Part shown: piece after piece, positions 43,431 to 54,349 of the stretch
Position numbering within the stretch: the stretch's first letter is position 1
Layout of the letters: the number at the start of each line of letters is the position of its first letter
NCBI RefSeq assembly: GCF_905171765.1
Contig: NC_053391.1
Location: 153,817,565-153,881,564 of the forward strand
Direction of reading: 5' to 3'
DNA: 64,000 nt
Origin: Bufo bufo
Lineage: Eukaryota > Chordata > Amphibia > Anura > Bufonidae
The notes under the pieces: generated by a model
The model's database searches: none
Told to the model about the DNA's origin: nothing
Seen by the model: only the letters and a program-made list of their open reading frames with translations
Position numbers and translations under genes: made by a program

Positions 43431-44822
43431 AGCGAATCATGCTTTGGATCCAAGATCCAAAGTAGATTTTTTACCCAACTTCGTCTTAATGCTGTACAAA
43501 AACGTGTTTAAAACCGGAGCTCTGCTGCCAGCAAACAATGATAAGCATAGGGACAAACAATGGCATTAACAATTGATTTTCCCTATATTGAGGAGGAGAT
43601 CCCTGTATATTATAGCAGCGGTCTCCTCCTCTAGCGAGCAGGCGATTGACGGTAGGGAATGCTTCCCTCCCGACAATTGCCTGGCTGATCTGTCAGTGTA
43701 ATAGTACCTGTACAGTATAATAAAATTATTTACCCACTCATTAAACCAGTTAAATAATCCCCACATACTATACTTTCTGCAGTGTCCACCGTGACTGTCT
43801 TCAGAAAAGAAGATGGTATGAGTTAAGATGGTTATAGCTGGTCCCTATATGTAAAATAGGCCACCATGTTATAAAAAGGGTTGTCTCTCTTTGACAAATG
43901 GCATTTATCATGAAGACAAAGATAATACAAGGCACTTACAAATGTATTGTGATGGTCCATATTGCCTCCTTTGCTGGCTCGATTCATTTTTCAATTGTAT
44001 TATACACTGCTTGTTTCCATGGTTATGAATAGCTCACTGCGAGCTCACGCATGCGCAGTGCCGGTATAGTGTTCCTTCCCTGTGCTGGCATCAGCCTCAG
44101 GGAAAGAACTGCGCATGCGCGAGCTCGCGCATCGTGAGATTATGGCTATCTATCGTAGATGAAAGGAGGAGACATAGGCGGTGCTGGGCTCCTTCACAGG
44201 CGGGCGTGGCTGGGCACGGCTGGGCACAAGAAAGGTTAGTCACCTGAGGTAGGCGGATCGAATGAAAGGGAGGGCGGCGATTTCAGCTCAGAAGGCAGCG
44301 CTGGGCACCTAAACGAGATGGCTGCAGCCGGGCACCTTTCACCATGAGATGTCCCCTTGGACACATTTTGAAGTGATTGACAGGTGATATAAACCTCTTT
44401 TTTATGAATCTAGAGCCACAGGGGCATTTGATAAACTCACTTTAGGATTCAGTGTTTTACAAGGGACATTGCCATATGTTTAACTTATAGGACTAATTTC
44501 TGATGACAGAATCCCTTTAACCATTTTTAACAACACTGTCCCTAGTGCATGAGTGCTTGCCACGTTTCTCCCTATGCTCAACACGCAAGACAATGGTGGA
44601 AACGAGATGAGGGTTTTATAGGATATGGCTATCTGCAGATTAGCTGGCTGCAACACATTATGGGTGATCCGAGCTTGTCTTCTCTGCACTTATTTTCGCT
44701 TTGTAACATGTGCAGCTGTTATTTTATGAAAACCTGATGCGTTAACGCAAAGCACAAATAAATTAATTTTCTAAAACTTTGGAATGAATTCTGATTAGAA
44801 TGCTTTGCTTTGCTCAACACTA
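43431..44822. repeat. hAT-type repeat ends with unrelated sequence between
   Basis: The left side starts TTAGGGGTGAGCGAATCATG and the right side ends GCTTTGCTCAACACTAG, both matching the TAGRGATGAGCRAA terminus seen elsewhere. The eight bases outside do not match (CATAGTAT against GTTATGAA), so these may be ends of different elements. Between them lie parts of two other dispersed repeats (next entries). Confidence 0.5.
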
Positions 44823-45107
44823 GTTATGAACACCCTTTAGCGGCGGTGGCCATGATTGCACATGCATACCATAGGAAAAAGCACTTACATCTCACACATA
44901 GGCACACATGAGCAGCAGTTCCCGTATAGGCCACCTCATATCTGCACTGCAGTGGTGGTCAAAATCCGTGGAAATGAGCAATGTATAATACGATGGAAAA
45001 ACGAATCAAACCAGGCAATATGGACAATTTTTAATAAGTGCCTTGTATTAACTTTGTCTACATGATCAATGCCATTTGCTGAAGTGAGACAACTCCTTTA
45101 AGCTTGG
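43868..45107. repeat. Inverted pair of a GGGTTGTCTC repeat
   Basis: The sequence at 43868-44080 (GGGTTGTCTCTC, 'aaatggcatttatcatgaagacaaag', 'taatacaaggcactta') returns as its reverse complement at about 44830-45107, ending GTGAGACAACTCCTTTAAGC. Both read outward from the same type of end, giving an inverted-repeat arrangement of 1.24 kb with other repeats between the arms. Confidence 0.65.
44090..44520 (-). repeat. Second copy of the GGGATTCTGTCA repeat
   Basis: It ends GACAGAATCCCTTTAA (about 44507-44522), the complement of the start of the 3484-3905 repeat, and shares with it the 'gcgcatgcgcgagctcgcgcatcg' type block and the 'ggcggtgctgggctccttcac' type block. Confidence 0.65.
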
Positions 45108-45902
45108 GTTGAGATTCTATTTAGATGAAAGCCTGAAATTAATGAAATACCCCTTAATGATATTGAAAATTGCACAAATTAATAGGTTAAGAACATTTTT
45201 TGGGAAATAAGAAGTGAACATAGCCAATTATGGCAAAAGCCATACGGTAGCTGAATGAATGTGCGTGCTACATTTCATTATTTTACTTAGATGATATAAT
45301 AACAACACAACATCTGCCATTGAGACATGTACTAGAAACATTGACTCTAACGTGTCCTATAAGTATAGATCAGCCTCTGGCCTTACATAAAGTTAATTTA
45401 TCACTAATATTATTTATTGTGTTCTTTATTTAGTCCATTCCTTGTCTTCAACATAGCATACCCCTGGGTGCTGTTTTATTAGTGTAATCTGTAAAGCCTG
45501 AATGAATCATATAATGGCCTCAAACAGCTTTGAAATATTAAGTTATTTTCAAAGACTGTTATAAATTTCAAGTCGTTAGTGGATTATTCCGAAAGATCAA
45601 CCAGTTAGTTTTTCAGTGCTTTAAAAATCGCCTAGGAGACTGGAAATACAAGCTTCGATTTAAAAGCATTTTCAGCAAACCTTAGTGTATGTTTGATGTT
45701 ACTAACATGATATTTCAGGCAAATAAAATGTCAATATGTCACTGCTTCCTGGTTTATAATACATAACGGTAAATCAGATTATCTATTTAGATTTCATTCT
45801 ACTCTGACTTAATTGATTTTCATATTATGGGCAACGTGGAAGAAAGTTAGACTCTGGTCTCTATAATGGATATGAAATCCTTGTTGCCTTGTTGTGCCTC
45901 AG
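45108..45902. other. No gene recognised
   Basis: AT-rich intron; no terminal repeats or protein-like frames. Confidence 0.5.
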
Positions 45903-45903
45903 G

Positions 45904-45944
<41 letters not shown>

Positions 45945-46099
45945 AAACAAAAGAGTTCAGTGGCAGCACCGTCAATGGAAAAAATGCGGGTGCAGCTGGC
46001 CCAGTGTGGATATAAGCCATTCCAGATAGATAAAAATAACAAAAAGGGCAGCACTCCAAAAAGTAAAAGAAGAAAAAATCTTTAATTACCCATATGGGA

Positions 46100-46139
46100 C
46101 AAGCGACGTTTCGGCTCAATGTGTGAGCCTTTCTCAAGC
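46100..46139 (-). ncRNA. Hammerhead-like motif, left arm
   Basis: This is the exact mirror of the motif at 49521-49560: GACGTTTCGGCTC followed by GAGCCTTTCTCAA on the + strand. Both arms carry the same two core departures, so they pre-date the palindrome or were copied with it. Confidence 0.6.
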
Positions 46140-47218
46140 AATGTGTACAGACAAAATACTGAGTATATATACCAGTAGGAGTGAATACAATCAATGTGCA
46201 ATACAGGTGTGCTCAATTCATAACAAATAAATTAATCAAATGTAAAATACAGTACATGTATCAAGTTTACAATAAATCTCATGGTGAAAGTCAGTGCATA
46301 ATAATATAGTGAATGATCGATTAAAAAAATAAGTATACTGTTCAGTGAAATATACAAATACATATAAATACTTCATAATTATCAATCATAAAGTAAGTGG
46401 TGTCAGCTGTGTATGCTGATAAAGTGCTAAGTGCTTACTGCGTAGGTCAGGCAGACGGAGGGTGAAGGAGGATGTAGAGCATAGACGGCTGTCATAGTTC
46501 ATGCGGTTCGGCGTGCCTGTAGCGTGACTGCGCATGTCACGATGACGTATGCGGCGTACTTCCGGGTTACGATGTGCTTGTAATACCGCAACTGCGTATT
46601 GGCCTTCTGATGTCTCTTGCGCCATCTTGGATCAGGGCATCCTGCCTATATTGCCAGAGACTTCTGTTAGTGACAGCCGATGTATAACAAAGTCAGGTAA
46701 GAGCACATATTAGTGCTCCTATGGCCTATTCTGGTGGCTAGGTGAGTTCAGATATGGGACACAACAACATCAAAGCTGCAGCCCACATCCGTGGTCCCAG
46801 ATCAGTTGCGCACCAACACGTTAGTGTGGGGTCACACTGCATCTGTGATCAATGCCCACCAATCACCACCTCATAGGGAGGGATCTCCTCATATATACCT
46901 GCTATGTCAACAACAGACTGTAATCACAGAAGCACCAAAAGCATCTAAAAGCACAAAATGTACTGACAGAAAGAGACTATCCTTATATGGGCATGCCGTC
47001 CACAATTACAGCCTCATATCTCCTCACTTCATGCTCCGTGGCCCACCTGCCGCAGAATAAGGGAAAAAGGAGAAAGAACAAAGAAAAATAAGTATATTGT
47101 ATATAAGAATAAATATAGAATAATAAAGAACATATTTTTTTGTCTTGTACAGAAAATCTCACAATATACATAAATGCGATCAACACCATACTGTACAGCC
47201 TGGAGGCAAACCACAGAC

Positions 47219-47824
47219 CTAACCCACCCCAATTTTATAGTCCACATTTAGACCATAAGGTTTGAGGGAATTAAGGGTGTAAATCCACCTCAACTCCCGT
47301 CTGTTCAGAAGATTAGCCCTGTTGCCACCTCTTCTGGGCATAGGTATAAAATCAATAATACAACACCTAAGATCTCTTTCAGTGTGTTTGAGGTCCGTAA
47401 AGTTTTTAGACACTGGCAAATAAAGCCGTTTTTTTCTTATGCTTAGACGATGATTAGTAAGCCGTGACTTGAAGTCAGTGGTAGTTTCGCCTACGTAAAT
47501 TAAATTGCATGGACATGTGAGTGCGTAAATGATGTAGCTAGAGTCGCAAGTTAAATAATATTGTATCGGGTATACCACCCCAGTTTGTGGATGTACAAAA
47601 TTTCTACTTTTTACAATATATCTACAGTTTACACATGATAAGCATGGGAAGCATCCTGTGCTATTTGTTGTCAGTGTTGTCTGTCTAGATTTTTTTGAAG
47701 TCCCCACGTCAGCCTTGACTAACTGATCTTTGATACTTTTGGATCTGCGGTAGAACATTAGGGGTGGAGAATGAAATTCCTTAACGGCACTATGGCATCC
47801 ACCCAGTATACCCCAATGGCGTCG
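47219..47824 (-). pseudogene. Penelope-like protein C-terminus, left arm
   Basis: The frame is open from the palindrome centre to the stop at 47219. It starts in the last part of the reverse transcriptase (RHWGIL, then PPLMFYRRSKS) and contains a Cys-rich motif GCFPCLSCVNC and the GIY-YIG nuclease: IYALTCPCNLIYVGETTTDF, SRLTNHRLSI, and LLNRRELRWI with the presumed catalytic Glu. The domain itself shows no stop or frameshift over 179 codons after the first Met. The catalytic reverse transcriptase is missing, so the copy is 5'-truncated. In the family this nuclease nicks target DNA to prime reverse transcription. It differs from the right arm at about six residues, for example F2/S, Y/D after KKRL and N/H after VSK. 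Confidence 0.88.
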
Positions 47825-47835
47825 GATGAGGTTCC

Positions 47836-48441
47836 CGACGCCATTGGGGTATACTGGGTGGATGCCATAGTGCCGTTAAGGAATTTCATTCTCCACCCCT
47901 AATGTCCTACCGCAGATCCAAAAGTATCAAAGATCAGTTAGTCAAGGCTGACGTGGGGACTTCAAAAAAATCTAGACAGACAACACTGACAACAAATAGC
48001 ACAGGATGCTTCCCATGCTTATCATGTGTAAACTGTAGATATATTGTAAAAGGTAGAAATTTTGTACATCCACAAACTGGGGTGGCATACCCGATACAAT
48101 ATTATTTAACTTGCGACTCTAGCTACATCATTTACGCACTCACATGTCCATGCAATTTAATTTACGTAGGCGAAACTACCACTGACTTCAAGTCACGGCT
48201 TACTAATCATCGTCTAAGCATAAGAAAAAAACGGCTTGATTTGCCAGTGTCTAAACACTTTACGGACCTCAAACACACTGAAAGAGACCTCAGGTGTTGT
48301 ATTATTGATTTTATACCTATGCCCAGAAGAGGTGGCAACAGGGCTAATCTTCTGAACAGACGGGAGTTGAGGTGGATTCACACCCTTAATTCCCTCAAAC
48401 CTTATGGTCTAAATGTGGACTATAAAATTGGGGTGGGTTAG
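47836..48441 (+). pseudogene. Penelope-like protein C-terminus, right arm
   Basis: This is the mirror copy of 47219-47824, open from the palindrome centre to the TAG at 48439-48441. It has the same order: end of reverse transcriptase (RRHWGIL), YRRSKS, GCFPCLSCVNC, IYALTCPCNLIYVGETT, SRLTNHR and NRRELRWI. Where the arms differ this copy has PVSKHFTDLKH, where the left has a change to N, so one arm probably carries the ancestral state at each site. No reverse transcriptase precedes it, and there is no room for one: the left arm begins nine bases away. Confidence 0.88.
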
Positions 48442-49520
48442 GTCTGTGGTTTGCCTCCAGGCTGTACAGTATGGTGTTGATCGCATTTATGTATATTGTG
48501 AGATTTTCTGTACAAGACAAAAAAATATGTTCTTTATTATTCTATATTTATTCTTATATACAATATACTTATTTTTCTTTGTTCTTTCTCCTTTTTCCCT
48601 TATTCTGCGGCAGGTGGGCCACGGAGCATGAAGTGAGGAGATATGAGGCTGTAATTGTGGACGGCATGCCCATATAAGGATAGTCTCTTTCTGTCAGTAC
48701 ATTTTGTGCTTTTAGATGCTTTTGGTGCTTCTGTGATTACAGTCTGTTATTGACATAGCAGGTATATATGAGAAGATCCCTCCCTATGAGGTGGTGATTG
48801 GTGGGCATTGATCACAGATGCAGTGTGACCCCACACTAACGTGTTGGTGCGCAACTGATCTGGGACCACGGATGTGGGCTGCAGCTTTGATGTTGTTGTG
48901 TCCCATATCTGAACTCACCTAGCCACCAGTATAGGCCATAGGAGCACTAATATGTGCTCTTACCTGACTTTGTTATACATCGGCTGTCACTAACAGAAGT
49001 CCCTGGCAATATAGGCAGGATGCCCTGATCCAAGATGGCGCAAGAGACATCAGAAGGCCAATACGCAGTTGCGGTATTACAAGCACATCGTAACCCGGAA
49101 GTACGCCGCATACGTCATCGTGACATGCGCAGTCACGCTACAGGCACGCCAAACTGCATGAACTATGACAGCCGTCTATGCTCTACATCCTCCTTCACCC
49201 TCCGTCTGCCTGACCTACGCAGTAAGCACTTAGCACTTTATCAGCATACACAGCTGACACCACTTACTTTATGATTGATAATTATGAAGTATTTATATGT
49301 ATTTGTATATTTCACTGAACAGTATACTTATTTTTTTAATCGATCATTCACTATATTATTATGCACTGACTTTCACCATGAGATTTATTGTAAACTTGAT
49401 ACATGTACTGTATTTTACATTTGATTAATTTATTTGTTATGAATTGAGCGCACCTGTAGTGCACATTGATTGTATTCACTCCTACTGGTATATATACTCA
49501 GTATTTTGTCTGTACACATT

Positions 49521-49560
49521 GCTTGAGAAAGGCTCACACATTGAGCCGAAACGTCGCTTG
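49521..49560 (+). ncRNA. Hammerhead-like motif, right arm
   Basis: TTGAGAA (49524-49530 region), stem II AGGCTC / GAGCC with loop ACACATT, then GAAACGTC (49548-49555). The GAAAC-GTC half is the standard Penelope hammerhead signature, with stem III reduced to the self-complementary ACGT. The other half departs from CTGANGA at two places, C3 to U and G8 to A. These two bases pair in the folded ribozyme, so the change keeps a pair. Activity is unknown. Confidence 0.6.
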
Positions 49561-49620
49561 TCCCATATGGGTAATTAAAGATTTTTTCTTCTTTTACTTT
49601 TTGGAGTGCTGCCCTTTTTG

Positions 49621-49664
<44 letters not shown>

Positions 49665-49666
<2 letters not shown>

Positions 49667-50200
49667 GTGATTCGCTCTGGTGCTCTGGTAGGCAGGTTAG
49701 CGACGCAGAATAGAGGCAACAACAAAGTCTTTGAATTAAACAGTTCAGTGTTTATTCACACATTAAGTAAATGACAAAACAAAAAGGCAGTTTCAAGGAA
49801 AACAGTCACCTTGTGAGTCGGATGTTTGTTCACACCATGCAGAAAAGAAGAAGTCCTTGGACAAAGCAGAATCCACCTGATTTCAAACCAACAAGATAGC
49901 AGGCCTTAATCCAGGCCCAAACTCCCAGGTCCCAACACAGAGACTGACAGAGCTCCACTGTCAGAGGAGTAATCCACTCCCAGCTGAAACTGCTGGCTGG
50001 GTTTTTTATAGGCCAGTCAAGACCCGGCCTGGAACATGGGGAATAGTCACCCACCCATCACTTTGGCTACTCCCAGTAAGAACCGTCCAGGATCAGCTAT
50101 ACAGCCATACTAAAATAGCACAGTGTCAATCAGCATTAGCTGCCGCTGACACCTGAAAATACTGGCTCTTACTTCACCGAGGCCAGGAACCTTGGTGACA
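49665..50200 (-). mobile_element. LTR of a retrotransposon, probably Gypsy type
   Basis: On the - strand it starts TGTCACCAAGGTTCC and ends GCGAATCACCA, the TG...CA form of an LTR. In order it has a TATA-like box (CTATAAAAAACCC, about 50015-50003), then a polyadenylation-like signal (GAATAAACACTG, about 49757). The five bases outside (TATAG left, CATAC right) do not match well. About 40 bp at 50201-50243 could be internal sequence, so this may be the 3' LTR of a truncated copy. No coding region remains. Confidence 0.65.
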
Positions 50201-50245
50201 CATACCTTCCGTCAACGAAGGACCCTTGCGACTTCCTACTATATA

Positions 50246-51866
50246 CAGTTGCAAGAAAAAGTATGTGAACCCTTTGGAATGATATGGATTTCTGCACAAA
50301 TTGGTCATAAAATGTGATCTGATCTTCATCTAAGTCACAACACAAGACAATCACAGTCTGCTTAAACTAATAACACACAAAGAATTAAATGTTACCATGT
50401 TTTTATTAAACACAACATGTAAACATTCACAGTGCAGGTGGAAAAAGTATGTGAACCCCTAGACTAATGACATCTCCAAGAGCTAATTTGAGTGAGGTTT
50501 CAGCCAACTGGAGTCCAATCAATGAGATGAGATTGGAGGTGTTGGTTACAGCTGCCCTACCCTATAAAAAACACTCACCAGTTCTGGGTTTGCTTTTCAC
50601 AAGAAGCATTGCCTGGTGTGAATGATGCCTCGCACAAAAGATCTCTCAGAAGACTTACTATTAAGAATTGCTGACTTGCATAAAGCTGGAAAGGGTTATA
50701 AAAGTATCTCCTAAAGCCTTGCTGTTCATCAGTCCATGGTAAGACAAATTGTCTATAAATGGAGAAAGTTCAGCCCTGCTGCTGCTCTACCTAGGAGTGG
50801 TCGTCCTGTAAAGATGACTGCAAGAGGACAGCGCAGACTGCTCAATGAGGTGAAGATGAATCCTAGAGTGTCAGCTAAAGACTTACAAAAGTCTCTGGCA
50901 TATGCTAACATCCCTGTTAGCGAATCTATAATACGTAAAACACTAAACAAGAATGGATTTCATAAGAGAATACCGCAGAGGAAGCCACTGCTGTCCAAAA
51001 AAAACATTGCTGCATGTTTACAAGTTGCACAAGAGCACCTGAATGTTCCACAGCAGTACTGGCAAAATATTCTGTGGACAGATGAAACCAAAGTTGAGTT
51101 GTTTGGAAGAAACACACAACACTATGTGTGGAGAAAAAGAGGCACAGCACACCAACATCAACACCTCATCCCAACTGTGAAGTATGGTGGTGGGGGCATC
51201 ATGGTTTGGGGCTGCTTTGCTGCGTCAGGGCCTGGAAAGAATACTATCATCAAAGGAAAAATGAATTTCCAAGTTTATCAAGACATTTTGCAGGAGAACT
51301 TAAGGCCATCTGTCCACCAGCTGAAGCTCAACAGAAGATGGGTGTTGCAACTGGACAATGACCCAAAGCATAGAAGTAAATCAACAACAGAATGGCTTAA
51401 CCAGAAGAAAATACGCCTTCTGTAGTGGCCCAGTCAGAGTCCCGACCTCAACCCAATTGAGATGCTGTGGCATGACCTCAAGAAAGCGATTCACACCAGA
51501 CATCCCAAGAATATTGCTGAACTGAAAGAGTTCTGTAAAGAGAAATGGTCAAGAATTACTCCTGACCGTTGTGCACATCTGATCTGCAACTACAGGAAAC
51601 GTTTAGTTGAAGTTATTGCTGCCAAAGAAGGTTCAACCAGTTATTAAATCCAAGGGTTCACATACTTTTTCCACCTGCTCTGTGAATGTTTACATGGTGT
51701 GTTCAATAAAAACATGGTAACATTGAATTCTTTGTGTGTTATTAGTTTAAGCAGACTGTGATTGTCTATTGTTGTGACTTAGATGAAGATCAGATCACAT
51801 TTTATGAACAATTTGTGCAGAAATCCATATAATTTCAAAGGGTTCACATACTTTTTCTTGCAACTG
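50246..51866 (+). mobile_element. Full-length Tc1 element, CAGTTGCAAGAAAAAG family
   Basis: Termini CAGTTGCAAGAAAAAGTATG and its complement are flanked by TA (50244-50245, 51867-51868). At 1,621 bp it is full length. A second copy of the AAAAAGTATGTGAACCC motif lies inward (about 50441-50458), as in Tc1 elements with long terminal repeats that carry two binding sites. The right flank is a (TA)n run (51867-51893). Confidence 0.95.
50625..51647 (+). pseudogene. Tc1 transposase with two in-frame stops, otherwise intact
   Basis: A single frame runs from ATG 50625 ([20 protein letters not shown]) to TAA 51645-51647 (about 340 codons, the normal Tc1 length) with no frameshift. Two stops break it: TAA at codon 30 (50712-50714) and TAG at 51423-51425 just before WPSQSPDLNPIE. 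The paired DNA-binding domain with GRPVK junction is complete. All three catalytic residues are present: Asp in LWTDETKVELFG, Asp in LQLDNDPKHRSK and Glu in PDLNPIEMLW. It would bind the terminal repeats and cut at TA. This is the best preserved transposase in the window. Confidence 0.93.
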
Positions 51867-51893
51867 TATATATATATATATATATATATATAT

Positions 51894-52868
51894 CCTTTAG
51901 GTTGTCAATAGTGGCAATGGCAATGGGCAATCCCTTTCAATGTAACTGTTGGGCCCAAATCAGGAAAGGGAACACATGAAGACAGAATAACAGACAACTA
52001 TTGACAGAGTGGCACCGCGGACCGAATACGGAACCAAAAACATACTAAATCAAGGTCAAAAACAGGAGATACCCAACAAAACCATAATCAGAACCAGTAG
52101 CGCAAAAAAGGGGTAGCCAGACGTCAAAACCAGGAGATCACGTCAAGTCCAAGGGGTGAAACACAAGTTAGAGTCAGGGTATAAGTCGAGGTCAGAAATC
52201 CAATAACAATACCACAGTTGATAAAACACTAGTGTTGTAATCCAGAGGGCCAATCACAGGCAACCTGTGGCCTTTTTAATTATGTAGTGCTTCTGGGTCA
52301 CATGACTTGTACGGGAAAGCGCAGTGCCGGACAGGGGACATGACACAGGGGACATGACGCATACAATAAAACATAAAGCACATAAGTAATAAAATTAGAT
52401 TTTTATAGTAGCTTTACTAAATACTAATAATTCCCTATATTCATAGTAATTATTCATATTTGATGTTGCCATTGAGACTACACTTTGCAGCTGCACACTA
52501 TCCAATAGAAAATAATCTGGACATCATCCAATAGGACATAGCCTTAGATCTAGCATATCCCTAACATAATTTTAAGAAATAGTTGATATTTTGAGAAAAT
52601 AAATCAAATTTTAGCAAACAACTCTTAAAAGGGACCACTGAGAAGCCATGGTGCATAGTGACATATGTGTGTAACATGTAGACCCAGTTTAAAGACAACA
52701 ATATAGACTGTATATGTATGTAGTTGTTATAAGAGTGAATTACCAAGACTTTTCTTAGACTACATGTTTTTATAAGTAAAACTGTTCTGAGCACACAATA
52801 TGAAGTTGAATTCTCCAGCACTGTCAATGGTGCTGAAACTATAATTGCTATATTATCTGCATACAAAT
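51894..52868. other. No gene; possible LTR-like stretch
   Basis: The part 51947-52363 starts TGTTGGGCCC and, read in reverse, starts TGTCATGTCCCC, so it has LTR-like ends, but I could not find a matching 5-bp duplication. A direct repeat GGGGACATGAC is present near 52335-52360. The remainder is AT-rich intron. Confidence 0.4.
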
Positions 52869-53842
52869 TGTCACGGCTGAGGATGGGGGAAATCCTCAGC
52901 CGTGTGGAGCCCGGTGATGTTACGGCTGCTTGGCCATGCAGACAGGATTAGGGAGCAGGTCACCTCCTAAACGCATCCCTAACCTGACCCTGGCTCCTAG
53001 CTACATGAGCCAACCTTGATGGTAGGAGGGCTCATGCTCCGGAACCTAAAAGTCCCTGCTAGCCCTCAAGATGAGCCTCACCTAGGAGCTGAGTAAGACA
53101 AGCCCACTCCTCCTAGACACGGAGGAGCAGGAGTCTCAACGGCCAAGCTGCAGGAAAAGGGGAGACATAAACAGCTCTATGGATATGGCAGGTGAACAAA
53201 GAGTTCCACCTACCTGCCACAGCCTTGCTGACTGGATCCCTGTGTAAGCAGGGTGCAGATCACAAACGCATCCCCACACAGGGACCCAGATCCATAGCTG
53301 CACAAAATCACATATAAAACATCACACGGACATCACACATAACTAGAAATAACTTAATGGGACATTATGGTTTTGACATAAAGGTTTATGACCACAGGGG
53401 TGGCTCTTACTGGCAGGTAATAAATACATGAGGCTGCTCTCAGCTAAGCATGGCTGAAGCAACCTGAAGGCCTGCAAAAGCAGTGAGGCTTTATAGGCCA
53501 AGAAGCCACACCCCACAGTCGGACACACCCAGTGATCACACACACTAGGAAGGGGATTAACCCTTCCAACACCAGGGAAGGGAAAACACCACTTAAAGGG
53601 AACGTGCACACAATAACATAAAACACAGTGCACACATCCACACATCACACACAAAACCGCATGCGCAGCGTAGCGAGCTGCATGGCACAGCTCAGCCTGC
53701 TACGCTGCCACATACATACTGTTGCCAGCGGCAACCACAGGTGAGGCCAATACCACAGCCCTCACCTGTGATTGAACACCAATGAAAACCGCTGACAACC
53801 GCATGCGGTTCAGGAGTCACGGTCATAGCCATGGCCGTGACA
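52869..53842 (-). mobile_element. Solo LTR, 974 bp, with 5-bp target duplication
   Basis: The ends are TGTCACGGCTGAGG and GCCATGGCCGTGACA, flanked by CAAAT on both sides (52864-52868, 53843-53847), a perfect 5-bp duplication as made by retroviral-type integrases. Read on the - strand it has a TATA-like box (GGCCTATAAAGCC, about 53498-53486) near the middle. The first and last nine bases are inverted copies, unusually long for an LTR. No internal region remains, so two LTRs recombined. The strand is inferred from the TATA-like box. Confidence 0.8.
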
Positions 53843-53913
53843 CAAATATTCTTAAATTGTTATACACTATTATACATTTGTCTTCTATGTAAAACAAGTG
53901 GTTTTGCGGTTAA

Positions 53914-54346
53914 GGGTGGGTTCACACTAGCGTTATGAAGTCCGTTATGGCTTTCCGCTATAACAGGGTTATAACGGAACATAACGGAATCCATAAGACG
54001 GAAGGACGGATCTGTTTTGCTGCCCATAGACTTGCATTATGACGGAATGCAAAATGGACACCTTTAAAAGGCATTCTGTTTGCTCTCCGTCCTTATAGAA
54101 GTCTATGGGAATCAAAACGGATCTGTTTGGTTCCCATTATGCAGGACGGAAAACAAAGTCCAGTCGACAGGACCCAGACGGATACGTTATGTCTTCCCAT
54201 AGACTTCTATTAGGAGGGAGCAAAACTGAATGCCTCTTAAAGGCTTCCATTTTGCATTCCATCCTATGGATTCCGTTATGCTCCATTATAACCCTGTTAT
54301 AACGGAAAGCCATAATGGACTCCATAACGTTAGTGTGAACCCACCC
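53914..54346. mobile_element. 433-bp palindromic Harbinger-like MITE
   Basis: The termini GGGTGGGTTCACACTAGCGT and the complement of GGGTGGGTTCACACTAACGT are flanked by TAA on both sides (53911-53913, 54347-54349). The whole body is a long imperfect inverted repeat with 'ttataacggaa', 'cataacggaatccat' and 'cccatagacttc' arms. No coding capacity. Confidence 0.88.
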
Positions 54347-54349
54347 TAA

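Larger units (their letters stand above)
45903..49664. mobile_element. Penelope-like element palindrome, 1.8 kb per arm
   Basis: Two copies of the 3' part of one Penelope-like element lie head to head. The arms mirror exactly about 47830: for example GTTATTTTTAT at 49620-49630 mirrors 46030-46040 with no net length difference. The spacer between the arms is only nine bases (47826-47834). Each arm runs from inside the end of the reverse transcriptase, through the Cys-rich and GIY-YIG domain, a 3' untranslated region of about 1 kb, a hammerhead-like motif and a GGAGTGCTGCCC tail. The left arm has about 90 bp of extra 3' sequence. (TA)n runs flank both outer ends (about 45907-45940 and 49630-49662), suggesting insertion into a TA microsatellite. 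Confidence 0.88.

Noticed and set aside
51947..52363. Second solo LTR
   Set aside because: The ends are TG...CA-like but the flanking five bases do not match and no polyadenylation signal was clear.
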